From NCBI RefSeq assembly GCF_018687715.1, contig NC_056758.1, forward strand, positions 1,240,001 to 1,304,000: DNA of 64,000 nt, written 5' to 3'. The translations under genes were made by a program, and so were the position numbers. The notes below the pieces were generated by a model that ran no database searches, had not been told where the DNA came from, and saw nothing but the letters and a program-made list of their open reading frames with translations. Below are positions 20,933 to 34,100 of this stretch, in pieces. Each line of letters starts with the position of its first letter. Position 1 is the first letter of the stretch. The stretch comes from Carya illinoinensis (taxonomy: Eukaryota > Streptophyta > Magnoliopsida > Fagales > Juglandaceae).

Positions 20933-21140
20933 GAAACTCGGAGCCTTCAATCCCGTTTGTCAACAACATCAGGCGATTGTTTAAATCTTCAGCCGTATTA
21001 AATTCATAGAGTTAGGCCTCGAGGCTTTGCAGCACTTGTCGGGTCACGGACGACTCCATTTTTCAACTATCTACAGTGACTATTAAACGCATCGTTTTCT
21101 TCAGTCCATTTTCTTGTTGCGGATCCTTTTTAATGATGCC

Positions 21141-21324
21141 AAAAGGGGGAGAAGTGTTAGACTAGAACATTAACATTATTTAAATTGCTAAACTTGTTAT
21201 ATATGCTTGGAATTATATTTATACTTTTGCTTGAAAAACTAACGCATATTTTCAGGGGGAGCTTAAGTATTAATATAGGTTTCAAGTTCTATCAAATATT
21301 TGTCATCATCAAAAAGGGGGAGAT
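21141..21324 (+). promoter_or_regulatory. Polypurine tracts of element 2
   Basis: AAAAGGGGGAGAAG at 21141-21154, AGGGGGAG at 21254-21261 and AAAAAGGGGGAGAT at 21311-21324, the last directly before the 3' LTR and thus the likely plus-strand primer. Repeated conserved purine tracts near the 3' LTR are a feature of Sireviruses. Confidence 0.8.
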
Positions 21325-22664
21325 TGTTGAACTCAAGATTTCAAGTTTCATGTGATTATAAATCTACACATGGATTTTGATGATAACAAATGAATTCAAA
21401 GAATAAAGAAGTCTCAAGCTCAAGTTGTCTACACAATGGAGTCAAGCACATCAAGGAAACAAGCATGAGCAAGAAGGGAACAAGTTCACATTAAAATTAT
21501 AGAGTAATGTTGTAAATCTCTTCAAAATTCGAAATTAGGATTAATGCTCAAAATTAATATTTTATCATAAAGCATTAAAATACATTTTCCACATGTGCAT
21601 GAATATTTTTGAAAATTAAATTTGAAAATTTTGAAAGATGATTGATTGTCATCTTTTGCATGTGCATGCCTTGATTAAAGGGTTGAACTTTGAAAATATT
21701 AAAGATGATTGATTGTCATCTTTCACATGTGTATGTTTTATTTGAATATTTTCAAAAGTGATTGATGCTTTTTTAGACTTATACAAAAAGTAAAAGATTA
21801 GGTTTGAATTTTTTGAAAATGAAAGTGTGCTCATTTTGTCATATGCCAAAAGTAAAAGATTAGGTTTGATTTTTTTGAAAAAGTGAATGATGTTGTCTTT
21901 GACAATTGAGAAAGAAGAACCTTTTATTTGAATTCTTTGAAAAAGTGAATGATGTTGTCTTTGACAATTGAAAAAGAAGAACCTTTTATTTGAATTTTTT
22001 GAAAAAGTGAATGATGTTGTCTTTGACATGTGAATCTTTTTAAATTTGAATATGAAGTCTCATATGCCTATAAATAGATCATTTGAGAGCTTCACATTCA
22101 CAACACCAAGAGCATACAACATTCATTCAAAGCTTTCATTCTCTCTTCTCTAAACATTGAGCCTTAATCCTTGTTCATTTTGAGAGATATAGCTTGCGCT
22201 GTATTGTTTTTATTTCACTCGTTGAGGAGTGTTTTCTGATAACCTACCCACTATCAGCTTTTGTATCAGAAAAAGGGTGTGTATAACCCTTGTGTGTGTA
22301 GAAAGTATTCTACACAGGGAATAGTTGAATCACCACGTGTAAGGTGATTGCAAGTGTAGAGGGTGTTCTACACGGATCCTTTGTAGCGGTGTTGTTCAAA
22401 GGTGTAATAGGTTTCTATCTCCACCTGAAGGAGGTTGAATAGTGAATTTGGGAATCCTCAAGGGGTAGCTTGAGGCGAGGACGTAGACAGTGGGGCCGAA
22501 CCTCGTTAACATACTGAGTTTGCTTCTCTCTTACCCTTACTCCTTATATTTATTGTTATTTCATATTTTGTTTATATTTTATATTATATATTTGATTTAT
22601 AATTGTTAATTTTTTTAATACAACTCAATTCACCCCCCCTCTTGTGTTAGTCATCTGGGCAACA
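21325..22664 (+). repeat. 3' LTR of element 2
   Basis: 1340 bp, same length as the 5' LTR and identical wherever I compared the two (constant offset of 7842 bp for all landmarks). TATA at 22069-22076. Confidence 0.95.
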
Positions 22665-22669
22665 ATTTG

Positions 22670-23609
22670 TGTTTTGTTCACTGTTTTGCATGGGTACCAT
22701 ATATTCTCAGATTGCAAGAAAATAATTGCCTATTACATTATAATGTCATAAATGCAGTTCAGCAACCACTGGTGGCAAAGATAATGAGACAACTGCATAC
22801 CAACCCTCAACCAGTCTCTTTAATAATTTATGGTGTAAGCAGCAGCATATATCTGTCTTGGGATCACAACCAATCGTTAAAGCCCATCTAAAACCATGTG
22901 CAAATCCTGAATTTTTTGAATATTTTGGTTAAGGGAATTAGAGTAGATGGCATGCAGAATATGCTTCTTCAAAACAATGTGAATACTTACGTTGTGGTGT
23001 GCTAAAAATGCAAGACTCCTTAGCCATTAAGTCAGTACTCTGTCTTCCCATTTTGAAAGGGAAATGTTAGTATCGCTTTGCATTATTCATATGTAAAAAT
23101 AAAGTAATTTTTAACTAATAAAAATAAAAAGAGGCTTGTAATGGATTAGTTAAAATCAAATTATTTGGCTTTCAACTACAGTATTAATAAATATAAACTC
23201 AAATTTAGTTGCTACTGTTTAAGAAGTAAATATTATTTTATTATTTTATATTACTTATATTACTTATGATTACTAATTTAATTAAAGTATGATTACTAAT
23301 TAATATATAATAGGTAAAATAGTAAAATATGATAAATTAAAATAAATTAATAGTTTTTTAAAAAATTAAATATTTTTTTAATTATTAATTACTCATTGCT
23401 ATATAATGAATAAATGGATAATCCAATATGGAGATTTAATGTGAATAGTCAAAGTCAAATTCATCTTATATTATTTTATTGTTATATAATAAAAAATAAC
23501 TATTCTAAAATAATTAAAATTTAAATTCATCTTAAATTCATCAAAATTGTCTTTTAACTTTAGATAATCCATTGAGGATGCTCTAATACATTGAAACTAT
23601 AAATCACAT
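22670..23609. other. Host spacer between element 2 and the solo LTR
   Basis: Contiguous with 13477 before insertion. AT-rich, no gene recognised; a 74-aa frame at 22667-22891 has no recognisable domain. Confidence 0.45.
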
Positions 23610-24947
23610 TGTTGAATCCAAGGTTTTAAGTTTCATATGATTATAAATCTACACATGGATTTTGATGATAACAAATGAATTCAAAGAATAAAGGAGTTTC
23701 AAACTCAAGTTGTTCACACAATGGAATCAAGCACATCAAAGAACCAAGCATGAGTAAGAAGGAAACAAATTCACATTAAAGTCATAGAGTAATGTTGTAA
23801 ATCTCTTAAAATTTGAAATTAGGATTAATGCTCAAAATTAATATTTTATCATAAAGCATTAAAATACATTTTCCACATGTGCATGAATATTTTTGAAAAT
23901 TAAATTTGAAAATTTTGAAAGATGATTGATTGTCATCTTTTGCATGTGCATGCCTTGATTAAAGGGTTGAAATTTGAAAATATTTAAGATGATTGATTGT
24001 CATCTTTTACATGTGCATGTTTTATTTGAATATTTTCAAAAGTGATTGATACTTTTTTAGACTTATACAAAAAGTAGATGATTTTATTTGAAAAATTTGA
24101 AAAGTAAAGAGTACTCATTTTGTCATATACAAAAAGTAAAAAATTAGGTTTGAATTTTTTGAAAAGGAAAGTGTGCTCATTTTGTCATATGTCAAAAGTA
24201 AAAAATTAGGTTTGATTTTTTTGAAAAAGTGAATGATGTTGTCTTTGACAATTGAAAAAGAAGAACCTTTTATTTGAATTTTTTGAAAAAGTGAATGATG
24301 TTGTCTTTGACATGTGAATCTTTTTAAATTTGAATATGAAGTCTCATATGCCTATAAATAGATCATTTGAGAGCTTCACATTTACAACACTAAGAGCATA
24401 CAACATTCATTCAAAACTTTCATTCTCTCTTCTCTAAGCATTGAACATTAATCCTTATTCATTTTGAGAGATATAGTTTGCGCTGTATTGTTCTTATTTC
24501 ACTCATTGAGAAGTGTTTTCTGATAACCTACCCATTATCAGCTTTTGTATCAGAAAAATGGTGTGTATAACCCTTGTGCATGTAGAAAGTATTCTACACG
24601 GGGAATAGTTGAATCACCACGTGTAAGGTGATTGCAAGTGTAGAGAGTGTTCTACAAGGATCCTTTGTAGCGGTGTTGTTCAAATGTGTAATAGGTTTCT
24701 ATCTCCACCAGAATGAGGTTGAATAGTGAATTTGGGAATCATCAAGGGGTAGCTTGAGGCGAGGACGTAGGCAGTGGGGCCGAACCTCGTTAACATACTG
24801 AGTTTGCTTCTCTCTTACCCTTACTCTTTATATTTATTGTTATTTCATATTTTGTTTATATTTTATATTATATATTTGATTTATAATTGTTATTTTTTTA
24901 ATACAACTCAATTCACCCCCCCTCTTGTGTTAGTCATCTGGACAACA
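23610..24947 (+). mobile_element. Solo LTR of the element 2 family
   Basis: 1338 bp, starts TGTTGAATCC and ends GGACAACA, with a perfect duplication CACAT at 23605-23609 and 24948-24952. That shows a full insertion later reduced by LTR-LTR recombination. It differs from element 2 by many substitutions: it has one fewer unit of the 62-bp repeat (24231, 24293) and an extra diverged AAAAGTA...CTCATTTTGTCATAT segment near 24070-24195. Older than element 2. Confidence 0.93.
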
Positions 24948-24953
24948 CACATT

Positions 24954-25085
24954 ATGGGGTTTTGCCCTAGATTTCTCTATCCTTCACTGTCGCTAATTCC
25001 TCCTCCATTGAAACCAAAGCCCTTTCTAAACGCTGATGACCCCATATTTAATTTGCAACAGGGTATTTTTTTTCTAGGGGTGTAA
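24954..25085 (+). other. Short open frame after the solo LTR, unassigned
   Basis: ATG at 24954 begins MGFCPRFLYPSLSLIPPPLK and ends at TAA 25083-25085. Ser/Pro/Leu-rich like a plastid-targeting start, but no continuation or splice partner was found. Possibly a gene fragment. Confidence 0.15.
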
Positions 25086-25632
25086 TTAGTCTAGTTCAAT
25101 TTGATTTTGGACAAAATTTAGAACCAAACTGGTATGTACTGATTTTACATTTTTAAAAATCAATTACGCACCAGTTATCCTTATAAACCAGTACATCCGA
25201 TTTTACCGGTTTTAATATATTAAGTACATTAATATTACTAATGTATTTATCAAAAGAAAGATATTGAGAATTTATTAGGTAATAAAATGTATTTAATATA
25301 TATATTTTATATTTACAACATATAATCAAATAAATATTCGTGTTTAAGATTAAAATATTATGTTATAAATTATAATATATTATTACGTGCATAATTATAT
25401 ATATTATATATAAAATATATTATATATTATTAAAAATTAATAAAAAATATATAATATGTGAACCAGTCTCATCAGGTGTTGGAAAATATAAAATTGATTC
25501 TGGACCAGATTTAACTAGTTTTTAAAATAAAGAAACCGATTTCAGACCAAATCGATCGAAAACCGGCCCAAACCAACCAGTCAATCTGGGTCAGTTTTTT
25601 AGTTTTTATATTTATTTTTACAATACCCCTAT
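25074..25632. mobile_element. Putative TIR element or MITE
   Basis: Starts TAGGGGTGTAATTAGTC and ends ACAATACCCCTA, imperfect inverted ends. Inside, the left arm (CAATTTGATTTTGGAC, CAAACTGG) and the right arm (GAAACCGATTTCAGACC, CCAACCAGTC) are broadly complementary. AT-rich centre, no coding capacity. The GGGGTG...CACCCC type of end is common in plant hAT-like MITEs. Confidence 0.45.
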
Positions 25633-28173
25633 TTCTTTCCCCCATGTTATCTCTTTTTTTGTTTTGGTATTTTTATTTTTATGGCTTCGTGCTCTAATTG
25701 TGCATTGAGTTAACAAGTCACTTGTTTGATGTCCTTAAAGTAGAGTCTTTTAGTTACACAGCCTCTTAATCTGTCTTGTTTAGCTTCTCTGCTTGATTAG
25801 GTGATCAGCTCTTCAAAATCCATAGGAAAATTTCCTCAAGATTCGGTTATCAAAGAAATCCTTTCTGATCTGGAGATCGGAAAATTTTCCATTTTGTTCT
25901 AATATTTGTAGTTTTAGCCACAAGTTGAGTTTGGGTTCTGTCAATCGAAAATATATATGCCCCATTTATGATCTCTGGTAACCCATTTCAATTGAAGATT
26001 TAAAGTTCTTTGTTTTTGTTTTAGAATTTAGTATATTCTTTGAACATCAATGATTATAAAATGACTTGTGATTTGGAAATTGTTGACGTTCTTGTCGTTA
26101 AATATTTTTGACGTTTTTAATTTGGTATGTTTGTCCAGACGTACTCTTACACTTTGTGGCACCAACTTGGTGTCACTAAAGTCATTACAAATGTATTTGT
26201 TGACTTCAAAAATTGTAGATGTGCTTATTGGATAGAAGAAAGAAGCCCTAAATCGGCTTGAAAGGTTTTTGTTTGTGAGTTTTGTTGTTGATGTTCTAAG
26301 ATTGATTGCTGTTGGGATTTTTTTTCACTGTATTGGGTTGCTTCTATTCATTGTGGCCACAAGATAACCTTCCAGCCATTGACTACTCAACTCAAATTGC
26401 CGGCAGCTGGAATTGATTTTGGGTAGTAGATCTTTCAATGTTTGGTAGCTGGAATTGATTTTTAGTTGAACATTGCTAGTAGATGTTTCAATGTATGGCA
26501 GCTGGAATTGATTTTTGGTTGAACATTGATAATAGATTTTTGTGGGCTGGTTGTTAATTTGTGGAATTGTGGTTGAACATCGATGGTAGATTTTCGTGGG
26601 CTGGACTTTTGCTTCAACTGCTAATCATGGGCTCGAGAAATTAAAATTAACACTCATGCTAGTCTTTTGTACAATTTCTTTTTGGGTTGGATGCTTCACC
26701 TGCATCATCAGTTTGGGATAAAAATTCAATTGGTTGCATATGTGTTGTGATCCTTATTACAACTTCATCTTAAACACATGCATTTATTTTAAATATAGTT
26801 ATTAAGTGAAGCCTTGTTCTTGCTATATGTGATTGGTTATTAGGATTGTCGGTTTCATAAATTGTATATCTGATTGTTGGGTAGAATAAGAGTTGACAAA
26901 ATGTGTTTGTTAGAAAATTAGGTTGAGGAAAAAAATACGTTGGGAAACAATAATTTAAGTAAAAATTAAATTATTAATTAACATATTGTTAGTTTAGTTG
27001 TAAAATATTGAAACAAAAATTAAAAAAATTATTATTTTGACTAATCTAATGTAGATTTATAACTTGAATGGTTTTGAATTTATGACAAATACTTACTTTT
27101 AACTAAATTTTAGAGATAATTTTGATAAAACCAAAATCAATGCTCTTAGAAATGGTGATAATAGACTCTTGAACTTAACAAGGTGGCCTTCTCTCTATTG
27201 AAGGAGTGTTTGCGACTTCACGCAGTTTAGTCTAATAAGCTCCTTCTATCAAATTATCGAGAAATAAAATGTTACAATGGTCACATCTAGATAAAGAAAT
27301 TACCTCCAATTACCTCCTAATATCCTTATAATTCAAGGAAAAAAAAAGATGGGCTTGTTAAAAATATGTCATGCTGGTGTTCCCAAGAAGATCTAACTGG
27401 TTCTGCTTGGCCACTGAGATTTTTTAAATGAGAATTTTAAGTTTTAAGATTAAATATTAAAATATTATTATTATATTGAAATTTAAAAAAGTTAAGAAAA
27501 ATTTAAATTATTTATTATATTTTTTATGAAAATTTGAGAAAATTGTAATGATGAGATGAGAATTTCTTATGGCCAAACACAACAGTTCATTGCTGTCAGA
27601 CAATGTCATATACAGTGTTAAGTGACTGTAGATTATATAAATGAATACACATTGTAAGGATCATGAACGTTGAAGAGTTGATATGGATACGTAGGATTGA
27701 AATTCTTTAAATTCACAATTAATTTGAAAATAATCAATCTTGAAGAGTTGGAATCTTGTTAGTTTCATCTAAAGTAGATTATACCGATCTTTATATTATT
27801 TCATTAATCTTCTTAACTTTTGACCTTATAGTTGGCCAATTTAAAATTTATAAAAATCTTTAAAAGATTCGATTCACTTTGATGTCCGTGAGAAATCATC
27901 TAAGCTCAAAAATAATACTGTTGATCATGTATTAAACACCAGCAAATTACAGAAAACTATTTTCAGAGAGAGGTAAAAACCGAGCCAATTCGAAGATTGT
28001 GCAAAAGTAGCATAATTCAGACAAGACAAGTAACGCACAGATTTTGTGGATTTTATACTTTCTGAAAGTTGAAACCTTTGACCTTCATTAAAACGTGTCA
28101 AGAGACTAGAAGTTGAAAGTTAAAGAGAAGCATGATTCCTCCATCTTGAGTTTATTATATTCCTTAAAAAAAA
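25633..28173. other. Gene-poor spacer
   Basis: No gene recognised. Contains the local repeat at 26403-26610 and a short MITE-like AT segment around 27420-27560 (AAATTTAAAAAAGTTAAG, TTTATTATATTTT) shared with several other places in the window. Confidence 0.4.
26403..26610. repeat. Imperfect local tandem repeat
   Basis: The phrase GCAGCTGGAATTGATTTT/GGTAGCTGGAATTGATTTT occurs three times (about 26404, 26444, 26500), with GTTGAACATTG(C/A)TA and GTAGATTTTCGTGGGCTGG following, in units of roughly 60 bp. Confidence 0.5.
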
Positions 28174-28231
28174 ATAATAATAATAATAAAAAAGAAGAAG
28201 AAGAAGAAGAAGAAGAATGAGAAGAAGAAGC
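28174..28231. repeat. Compound microsatellite (AAT)n (GAA)n
   Basis: AATAATAAT run followed by GAAGAAGAA run with one interruption. Confidence 0.85.
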
Positions 28232-28539
28232 AGCTTGAAAACGCAAAGCGTGCAGCATGATAATGTCATTTTTCATACCTCTTTCTTTTTGTAAAGAGGA
28301 ATTGCGTCATTTTACCCGTCATGACTCATGATCCCGCTGTAATTAGGATATTAAAATAGCATCTGCTTTTAAAATATCTTTGTCATGCAGATGCTATGGA
28401 ATCGGTCCAAGAAAAATATCTAACAATCACTTTGATTCAGACCAATAAAATATTAATAGACTGTGACTCATCGACTTCACCTCAAAAGTTAGATCACGAG
28501 TAAAAGCATCCCCGCCCAAAATATAAAGAATGTGATTAA

Positions 28540-28900
28540 CAAACAACTAGAACTTAGGAATCATTTGGTTGAAATAAAAGGAAAATTTGATGAATAGTAA
28601 TAAGATAATTTATGAATAATAAAGAAATAATTTAAATTAAGAACTTAAGATATTTATGGAGTTTTAGAAAAGGAAAGAGTCATAGTTGGATAAAAATATT
28701 ATAAAATTAAAAGATTATTAGAATATATTTTTTTAATATTACGTTTATTTTAGAATTAAAAAAATTGAATTATTTTTTTGTTTTATTCAAACTTTTGAGA
28801 AAATTATAATGATTAGATGATTAGATAAAAAAACAAACGAAAAATTTAAAATTGAAAAGTATTTATAATTGAATGTTGTTTGGATATTCAGATAATATGA
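28540..28900. repeat. MITE-like AT-rich dispersed repeat
   Basis: Begins near AACTTAGGAATCATTTGGTT and ends near GAAACCAAACAAGATCTTAG. Central words (GAATTATTTTTTTG, TTTGAGAAAATTATAATG) match the arms of the elements at 30297, 33390, 34942 and 59416. Non-coding. Confidence 0.4.
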
Positions 28901-30119
28901 GTTGAAACCATTTGTGAAACCAAACAAGATCTTAGAATGTAAACTTACAGTACTAGTCTCTATCACATGTTAAAAACATGTTCCATACCACCAACTGCAC
29001 AGATGACCTGCAATGAAATGAAAAGGCGGCACGGGGTGTTCAGTAGAACTCGAATGCCTAAATTAGAGAGAAATAGTCTCAATAGAAATATATGAATGAA
29101 TATGTAAATGTGTTACATTTATGTGTTATTTATATTAGCGCGATGAGAATGATAACAACTAATCTCCAAAATTTATCTTAAAAACTCTCTGTAAAAAGTG
29201 AAGTGATCATCTTCCCGATGAGTTAGATATGTTATCTATTATCTATAGCACTCGTACATATCAATAAGACCAATCATTAGACTTGTAGATCAGCTCCTCA
29301 CATCTCAAACTTGAACACCTTTAATACATGGGCTTATTTCTTCGAAACCCTAAATATCATTTCCAACATGTTTATATATAAAATTTTTATAAAAATAAAC
29401 GTATAAATTAACATATTTTGATGAAAAATAGCTTAACTACATTTTTTTTTTTTTTATCGGATCAAATCACCTCAATATATAAATTTATGAGTTTGGGCAA
29501 TGGAACAGTTGGAGAGCAGTTTTGATGAGCACGTCGTGGGTAACTTTCTTCTGCGGATGACTTGACGAGAAAGCAAAGGCATCCCAGTACATAAATATTA
29601 GGAAGGGTCCTATGGTGGGTTGGGTAAACATCGACCTTTACATAGGGTTTCCTTAAACCATACAACATCTTCGCAGCAATTACCTTAACTGGCTGCGACT
29701 CATGCTATGCCAGCTGAAACTACATTCCATCCCATGTCATGATGATATGTAACCAAAATACAATCATGATGAATATAAAATTACAAAAATGATATTTATA
29801 ATCTTAAAGCTTACAGGTTTTGCATGTCTTTTTAAGCAAATAAATAATTTTAAAATCTACATAAAAAATTATTTTTTTAATAATAATTTCCACTCCTTTT
29901 TTTTTTAAAAGAATACGTAAAAAATTAAAAATTACAGCATTATCGTATCAAATTATTATTCATTTACACGAATACAAACATAACCACATAAGCTTATTTT
30001 ATCGGTCGTGGGTTGATTGATTGAGCATTGGAATTAAGGCTGTGGAGTGTAGTGCAGCTTTCGCTATTGAGTCTTGCGTGTTTCAACACTACTTATCAGA
30101 ACAGCACTACTGATCTATA
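28901..30119. other. Spacer with one unassigned open segment
   Basis: The minus-strand stretch 29462-29668 reads MLYGLRKPYVKVDVYPTHHR onward for 68 codons and looks less random than its surroundings, but I recognise no domain and no splice partner. Possibly a gene relic. The rest is AT-rich. Confidence 0.2.
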
Positions 30120-30500
30120 GCTATCATCTTATCTGTTTAGATCAAACATATTATCCCTATTAAAATATCTTTTAATATTATTTTTATTTTAAAATTTTAA
30201 AAAAATTAAATTATTTATTATATTTTATATAAAAATTTAAAACAATTATAATAATTATATAAAATCAGATGATGTATGTAACCAAGTGAGTGCAGGCCCA
30301 GTTTGGTTTTCAAACCCATTATAACTCATCTCGTCTAATCATTATAATTTTCTTAAATTTTAACACAAAATATAATAAACAATTTAATTTTTTTAAATTT
30401 TAAAATAAAAATAATATTAAAAAATAATATTTTAATAATATTTATTTAACTTTTAATTTTTATTTCGACTCAATTCAGCTCAATATTCAAATGCAATTTT
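30120..30500. repeat. Two adjacent copies of an AT-rich MITE family, opposite orientations
   Basis: 30120-30290 has AAATTATTTATTATATTTTA followed by AATTATATAAAATCAGATGA; 30297-30490 has its complement order, CATTATAACTCATCTCGTC then ACACAAAATATAATAAACAA and AAAATAATATTAAAAAATAA. The same family is seen at 27420, 33390, 34942 and 59416. Confidence 0.5.
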
Positions 30501-30956
30501 TAATACTAGCCCGAAGCTCAGTATAAAGGCTATAAACCATACTACAGTGAACAAGAGTGCAAAGAACGTAAAGTAATACAGCCATAAAGAGCAAGGACAA
30601 TGTAGGATGATTTGGAAACTACAATCTGTGTCATCTCAATATTTGTTATGAACATTGTCGTTGATCAGGATCTAAGAAAAACTAGAAAGAATGGCGTGAA
30701 GATGGATTTACAAAAGAGAAGCTGCCGATTGAGGTGCTGCTGCGTGAGTCCCATGTGTGCCATGACAACACGTACATGGCCCTCACATTCCAAAATATAT
30801 GGATGCAAAAATGAAAGAGCAGATGCAGCAAACATTGTCAACATGAAGTGAGGATCAAGAATGCATGGCTGTCCACAGCAGCTAAGCTTGTAATTGGTCT
30901 GGTCCGATTAGTCAAACTTAGAGAAGGTTCATGAACAAATCAATTTTTTTTGGGAG
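30501..30956. other. Spacer, no gene recognised
   Basis: A 79-codon frame at 30612-30851 is Cys/Arg-rich but has no recognisable motif; I do not call it a gene. Confidence 0.3.
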
Positions 30957-31122
30957 TAATGCTACATACAGTCGTAGAATTGTAAATGCTGTGCAATCGC
31001 TTTGAAAAAAAGTGGAGTTCACGATTAAAAAGTTAATTTTTTTTCATGTGGATCTTATATTAATTCATTTTTTTTTAAAGTGACTGCACGCCGCTTGCAC
31101 AACCACGACTGCAAATATGATT
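30957..31122. mobile_element. MITE, same family as 3277-3412
   Basis: Left end GTAATGCTACATACAGTCG; right end CACGACTGCAAATATGA is its imperfect complement. Inner arms TGTGCAATCGCTTTGAAAAAA and TTTTTTAAAGTGACTGCA also pair. No coding capacity. Confidence 0.6.
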
Positions 31123-34100
31123 TCTCTTTTCTTAATATACCAAAAGTCCGAACTGATAAGGCCTTTGGATTGGACTGGTCTAGTCAGTCTTATCGGGGGG
31201 TTTGAGTCAGGGTCTTTTGTTTTTCAAGTTTTCAAATTTTTGATAAAAAGTTTTATGAAATGATAAAAAAAAAATTAAGTAAATGATTTAATCGAAATTG
31301 TCTAACTAAGTGTATACATATACTTAACTAATTAAGTATTTTAATTGATTATAATAAATTGATAATGTTAATAGTATGTGTATTATCGATAATTAATAGT
31401 TAATATATTGTTTTAAAATTCTTAGCCTTTAATATTTTATAAAATCTAAGTACAAATAATTAAGTTAGAAAAAAAATCACATAATTACCTATAATTAATT
31501 AGAAGAAAATCACATAATTACTTGTTTTCAATTTATATAACTATTTAATAATTATAAAATATCATATAAAAAATTATTTAAAAATTTATACATTAAATTA
31601 GGTTGGTCTAGCTCAGTTTTGGGTGAAGTTGTCCGGTTCAAGATGAAAAGATCCTAGGATTAAATTTAACTCAAATTTCCTTATTTTCATGAATCGAGAC
31701 TGACCAATTTCTTAACATTCGGATTCGAATGAAAAACCTTACACCCGTAGCAATGGCCGATAAGGACCAAGTTAGAGAGAAAGTGTGTGTAATATATGGA
31801 ACAACCTATCATGGTAAAATAATGTTTTGGAAAATATATGGAAGGAGCATAACTAGAATTATTGGAACGTACCAATTATAGAACATGCTAAAGAATCTCT
31901 GATGGCCCTTACTACTATACAATAAATTCCAATCAATGCTAGTAGTCGATAATAATCCAAAGCAAACCCCAATAATGATTGCATGTCCCAACTTGTTTTT
32001 ATTTTGTAGTGAATCTTAATCATGTTTTTAGTTCTCATATATCTATACTTAATTCATTTCAAGTTGCAAAAGATCATTTTGCACACTCTTACCCATCTTG
32101 CCCTGCAACTCGAGTGTTGTGGATAATTTCTTCTTAATTATGTGTTGTTCTCAAACGTGGCCAACTTTTCTTCAACTTCAACCTTTTTTCGTCTATCTCT
32201 CCCTTAAAAAGATGCTTTTAGGTTGCATTTAGATGTTGAATTGAATTGAGATAAATTGAGTTCTTTATAAACAGTAATGAGTCGAAATGATGAAATATTT
32301 TTTGTGGAACCCAATTAAGATGAATTTAAATATATTTTGATGCTAATATGAATTTATATTTGTATATAAAAAATTAAATAATTTATAGATCCTACATGTA
32401 AAGAGGTGTTGAATTGAAAAATATCAAGAATCTCACGTGTAAGAAGATTTTGAATTGAGATGAGTTTAGTAATTTGAAAGTTATGTATTTAAATGTTAGA
32501 ATCAATATAAAATTAAACTGAATTTAATTGATTTCAATATATTATATGAATAAAACGATGGCTTATCTATTCATATAACAAGGAGATTCTTGTTTTCCAA
32601 GAATCGTTTGTTTAGATAGTTGGACAATATTATGAACCATATGTCTATACTGTCTCGAACATTGTTACACGTGTAGAATAATAATACGTGAAACATATCC
32701 ACACGGTTCTAATTAAGATGTTTCAAATAGAAACTCAACTTGGTAATGTTATCATGAACAAATGTGTTTATATTATAATGAATTCTTTAAATAGATAAGA
32801 GTTTTATTTCAAATTTGATTGTAGAACTAAGAAAAATGAAAATGATTTGTGCTGGCGTAGGATTTGCACGGTCCATTGGAAAAACAATAATTCTCATAAT
32901 AAAAAATTATTTTTGTCGTAAAAAAAGAAAAATATTGCATGAGACGATTTAGACTTGTATACGGTATTATAATAAATACATGTCATCATCAAATTTCAAG
33001 TCTCTTTATTTGCGACTGTTTCCCAAACATGGTAAAATATAATACAAAGTTGCTAATCTATGAGCCAATTATTAGTTTGATTATAGTCATGGCCGACAAA
33101 CATTGGGCCCCATTTGGATGTGAACTCCACTTAAAATAAATTAAAATATATTTAAACGATAAGATAAATTTAGATATATTTATGAGATGTTAAAAAAATT
33201 TGTAAGTCTTAAGTTGAAAGAAGTTTTGAATTGAGATTAATTTAATAATTTAAGAGTTATGTATTTAAATGTTAGACTCAATTTAAAATTAAACTCAACT
33301 GAATTGGTTGAAGTTCCAAATGGAGCATCATATTTATAATATTGAACACATTTTTAAAATTGATCAAAAAAATATTATAAAATATTTACTTAAGAATTAT
33401 TTGGATAATGAGATGAGATAAAATAATTTTAAATAAAAATAAAAATTTGAATAAAATATTATTAGAATATTATTTTTATTTTTAAATTTAAAAAATTAAA
33501 TTAATATTAAAAAATTAAATTATTTATTATATTTTATATAAAAATTTTAAAAAAATTTATATCAATGGGATAAGAGTTTTTTAATCCAAACGCTGCCTTA
33601 ATTTATTATTAGAGTAATAAAATTTTACTTCTTTTCAGGTAGGAATTAGTTGTAAAGGTAGGGACAATTCTGTAGTTTTAACTGAGAAGAGGTCGATAAA
33701 CTTAATTGCCATCAACATCAGAGGGCATCGGTTAAATAGTCACGAGAAGAGACTGGTCCAACTTCTCTGTGAACAAAATCATCGTATACAATAGGTTCAA
33801 TCGTTACCGACCAATCACGTGTCTCCATGTCGGCATCAAATGTTTGTAACCACTAACCGTTAGAGATCTTTGATTAGAATGTGATTAACCATCCCATTCT
33901 CTGTTTATGGAGAGAAATAATAAATTAGTAAAATGCAAATAACACCTATTTTTATATGTTTGTTTAATTAATTAAATAGATCTCTTTTTATAAATGGTCA
34001 TTTAAAACGATTGATTATAAATAATATTAAAGAAATAATTTATATATTTTTAAAAATATGTAAATTTCGTACACTTTGTTTAAAAATAAAAATAAAAAAT

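Larger units (their letters stand above)
13483..22664 (+). mobile_element. Apparently intact SIRE/Maximus-like copia LTR retrotransposon (element 2)
   Basis: LTRs of exactly 1340 bp each (13483-14822, 21325-22664) start TGTTGAACTC and end GGGCAACA, flanked by a perfect duplication ATTTG (13478-13482 and 22665-22669). The primer site TGGTATCAGAGC lies at 14825-14836. Gag (544 aa) and pol (1029 aa) are both open. Pol carries protease, integrase, RT and RNase H in copia order with catalytic residues in place. Pol motifs such as YLTASRPDI and [19 protein letters not shown], long LTRs and several GGGGGAG purine tracts fit the SIRE/Maximus lineage. Between pol and the 3' LTR are two antisense genes rather than a sense env-like ORF. 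I saw no LTR difference in the stretches compared, so insertion is recent. Confidence 0.95.

Noticed and set aside
30612..30851. 79-aa Cys/Arg-rich frame
   Set aside because: No homology recognised, no splice partner, no TATA at suitable spacing; left as spacer.
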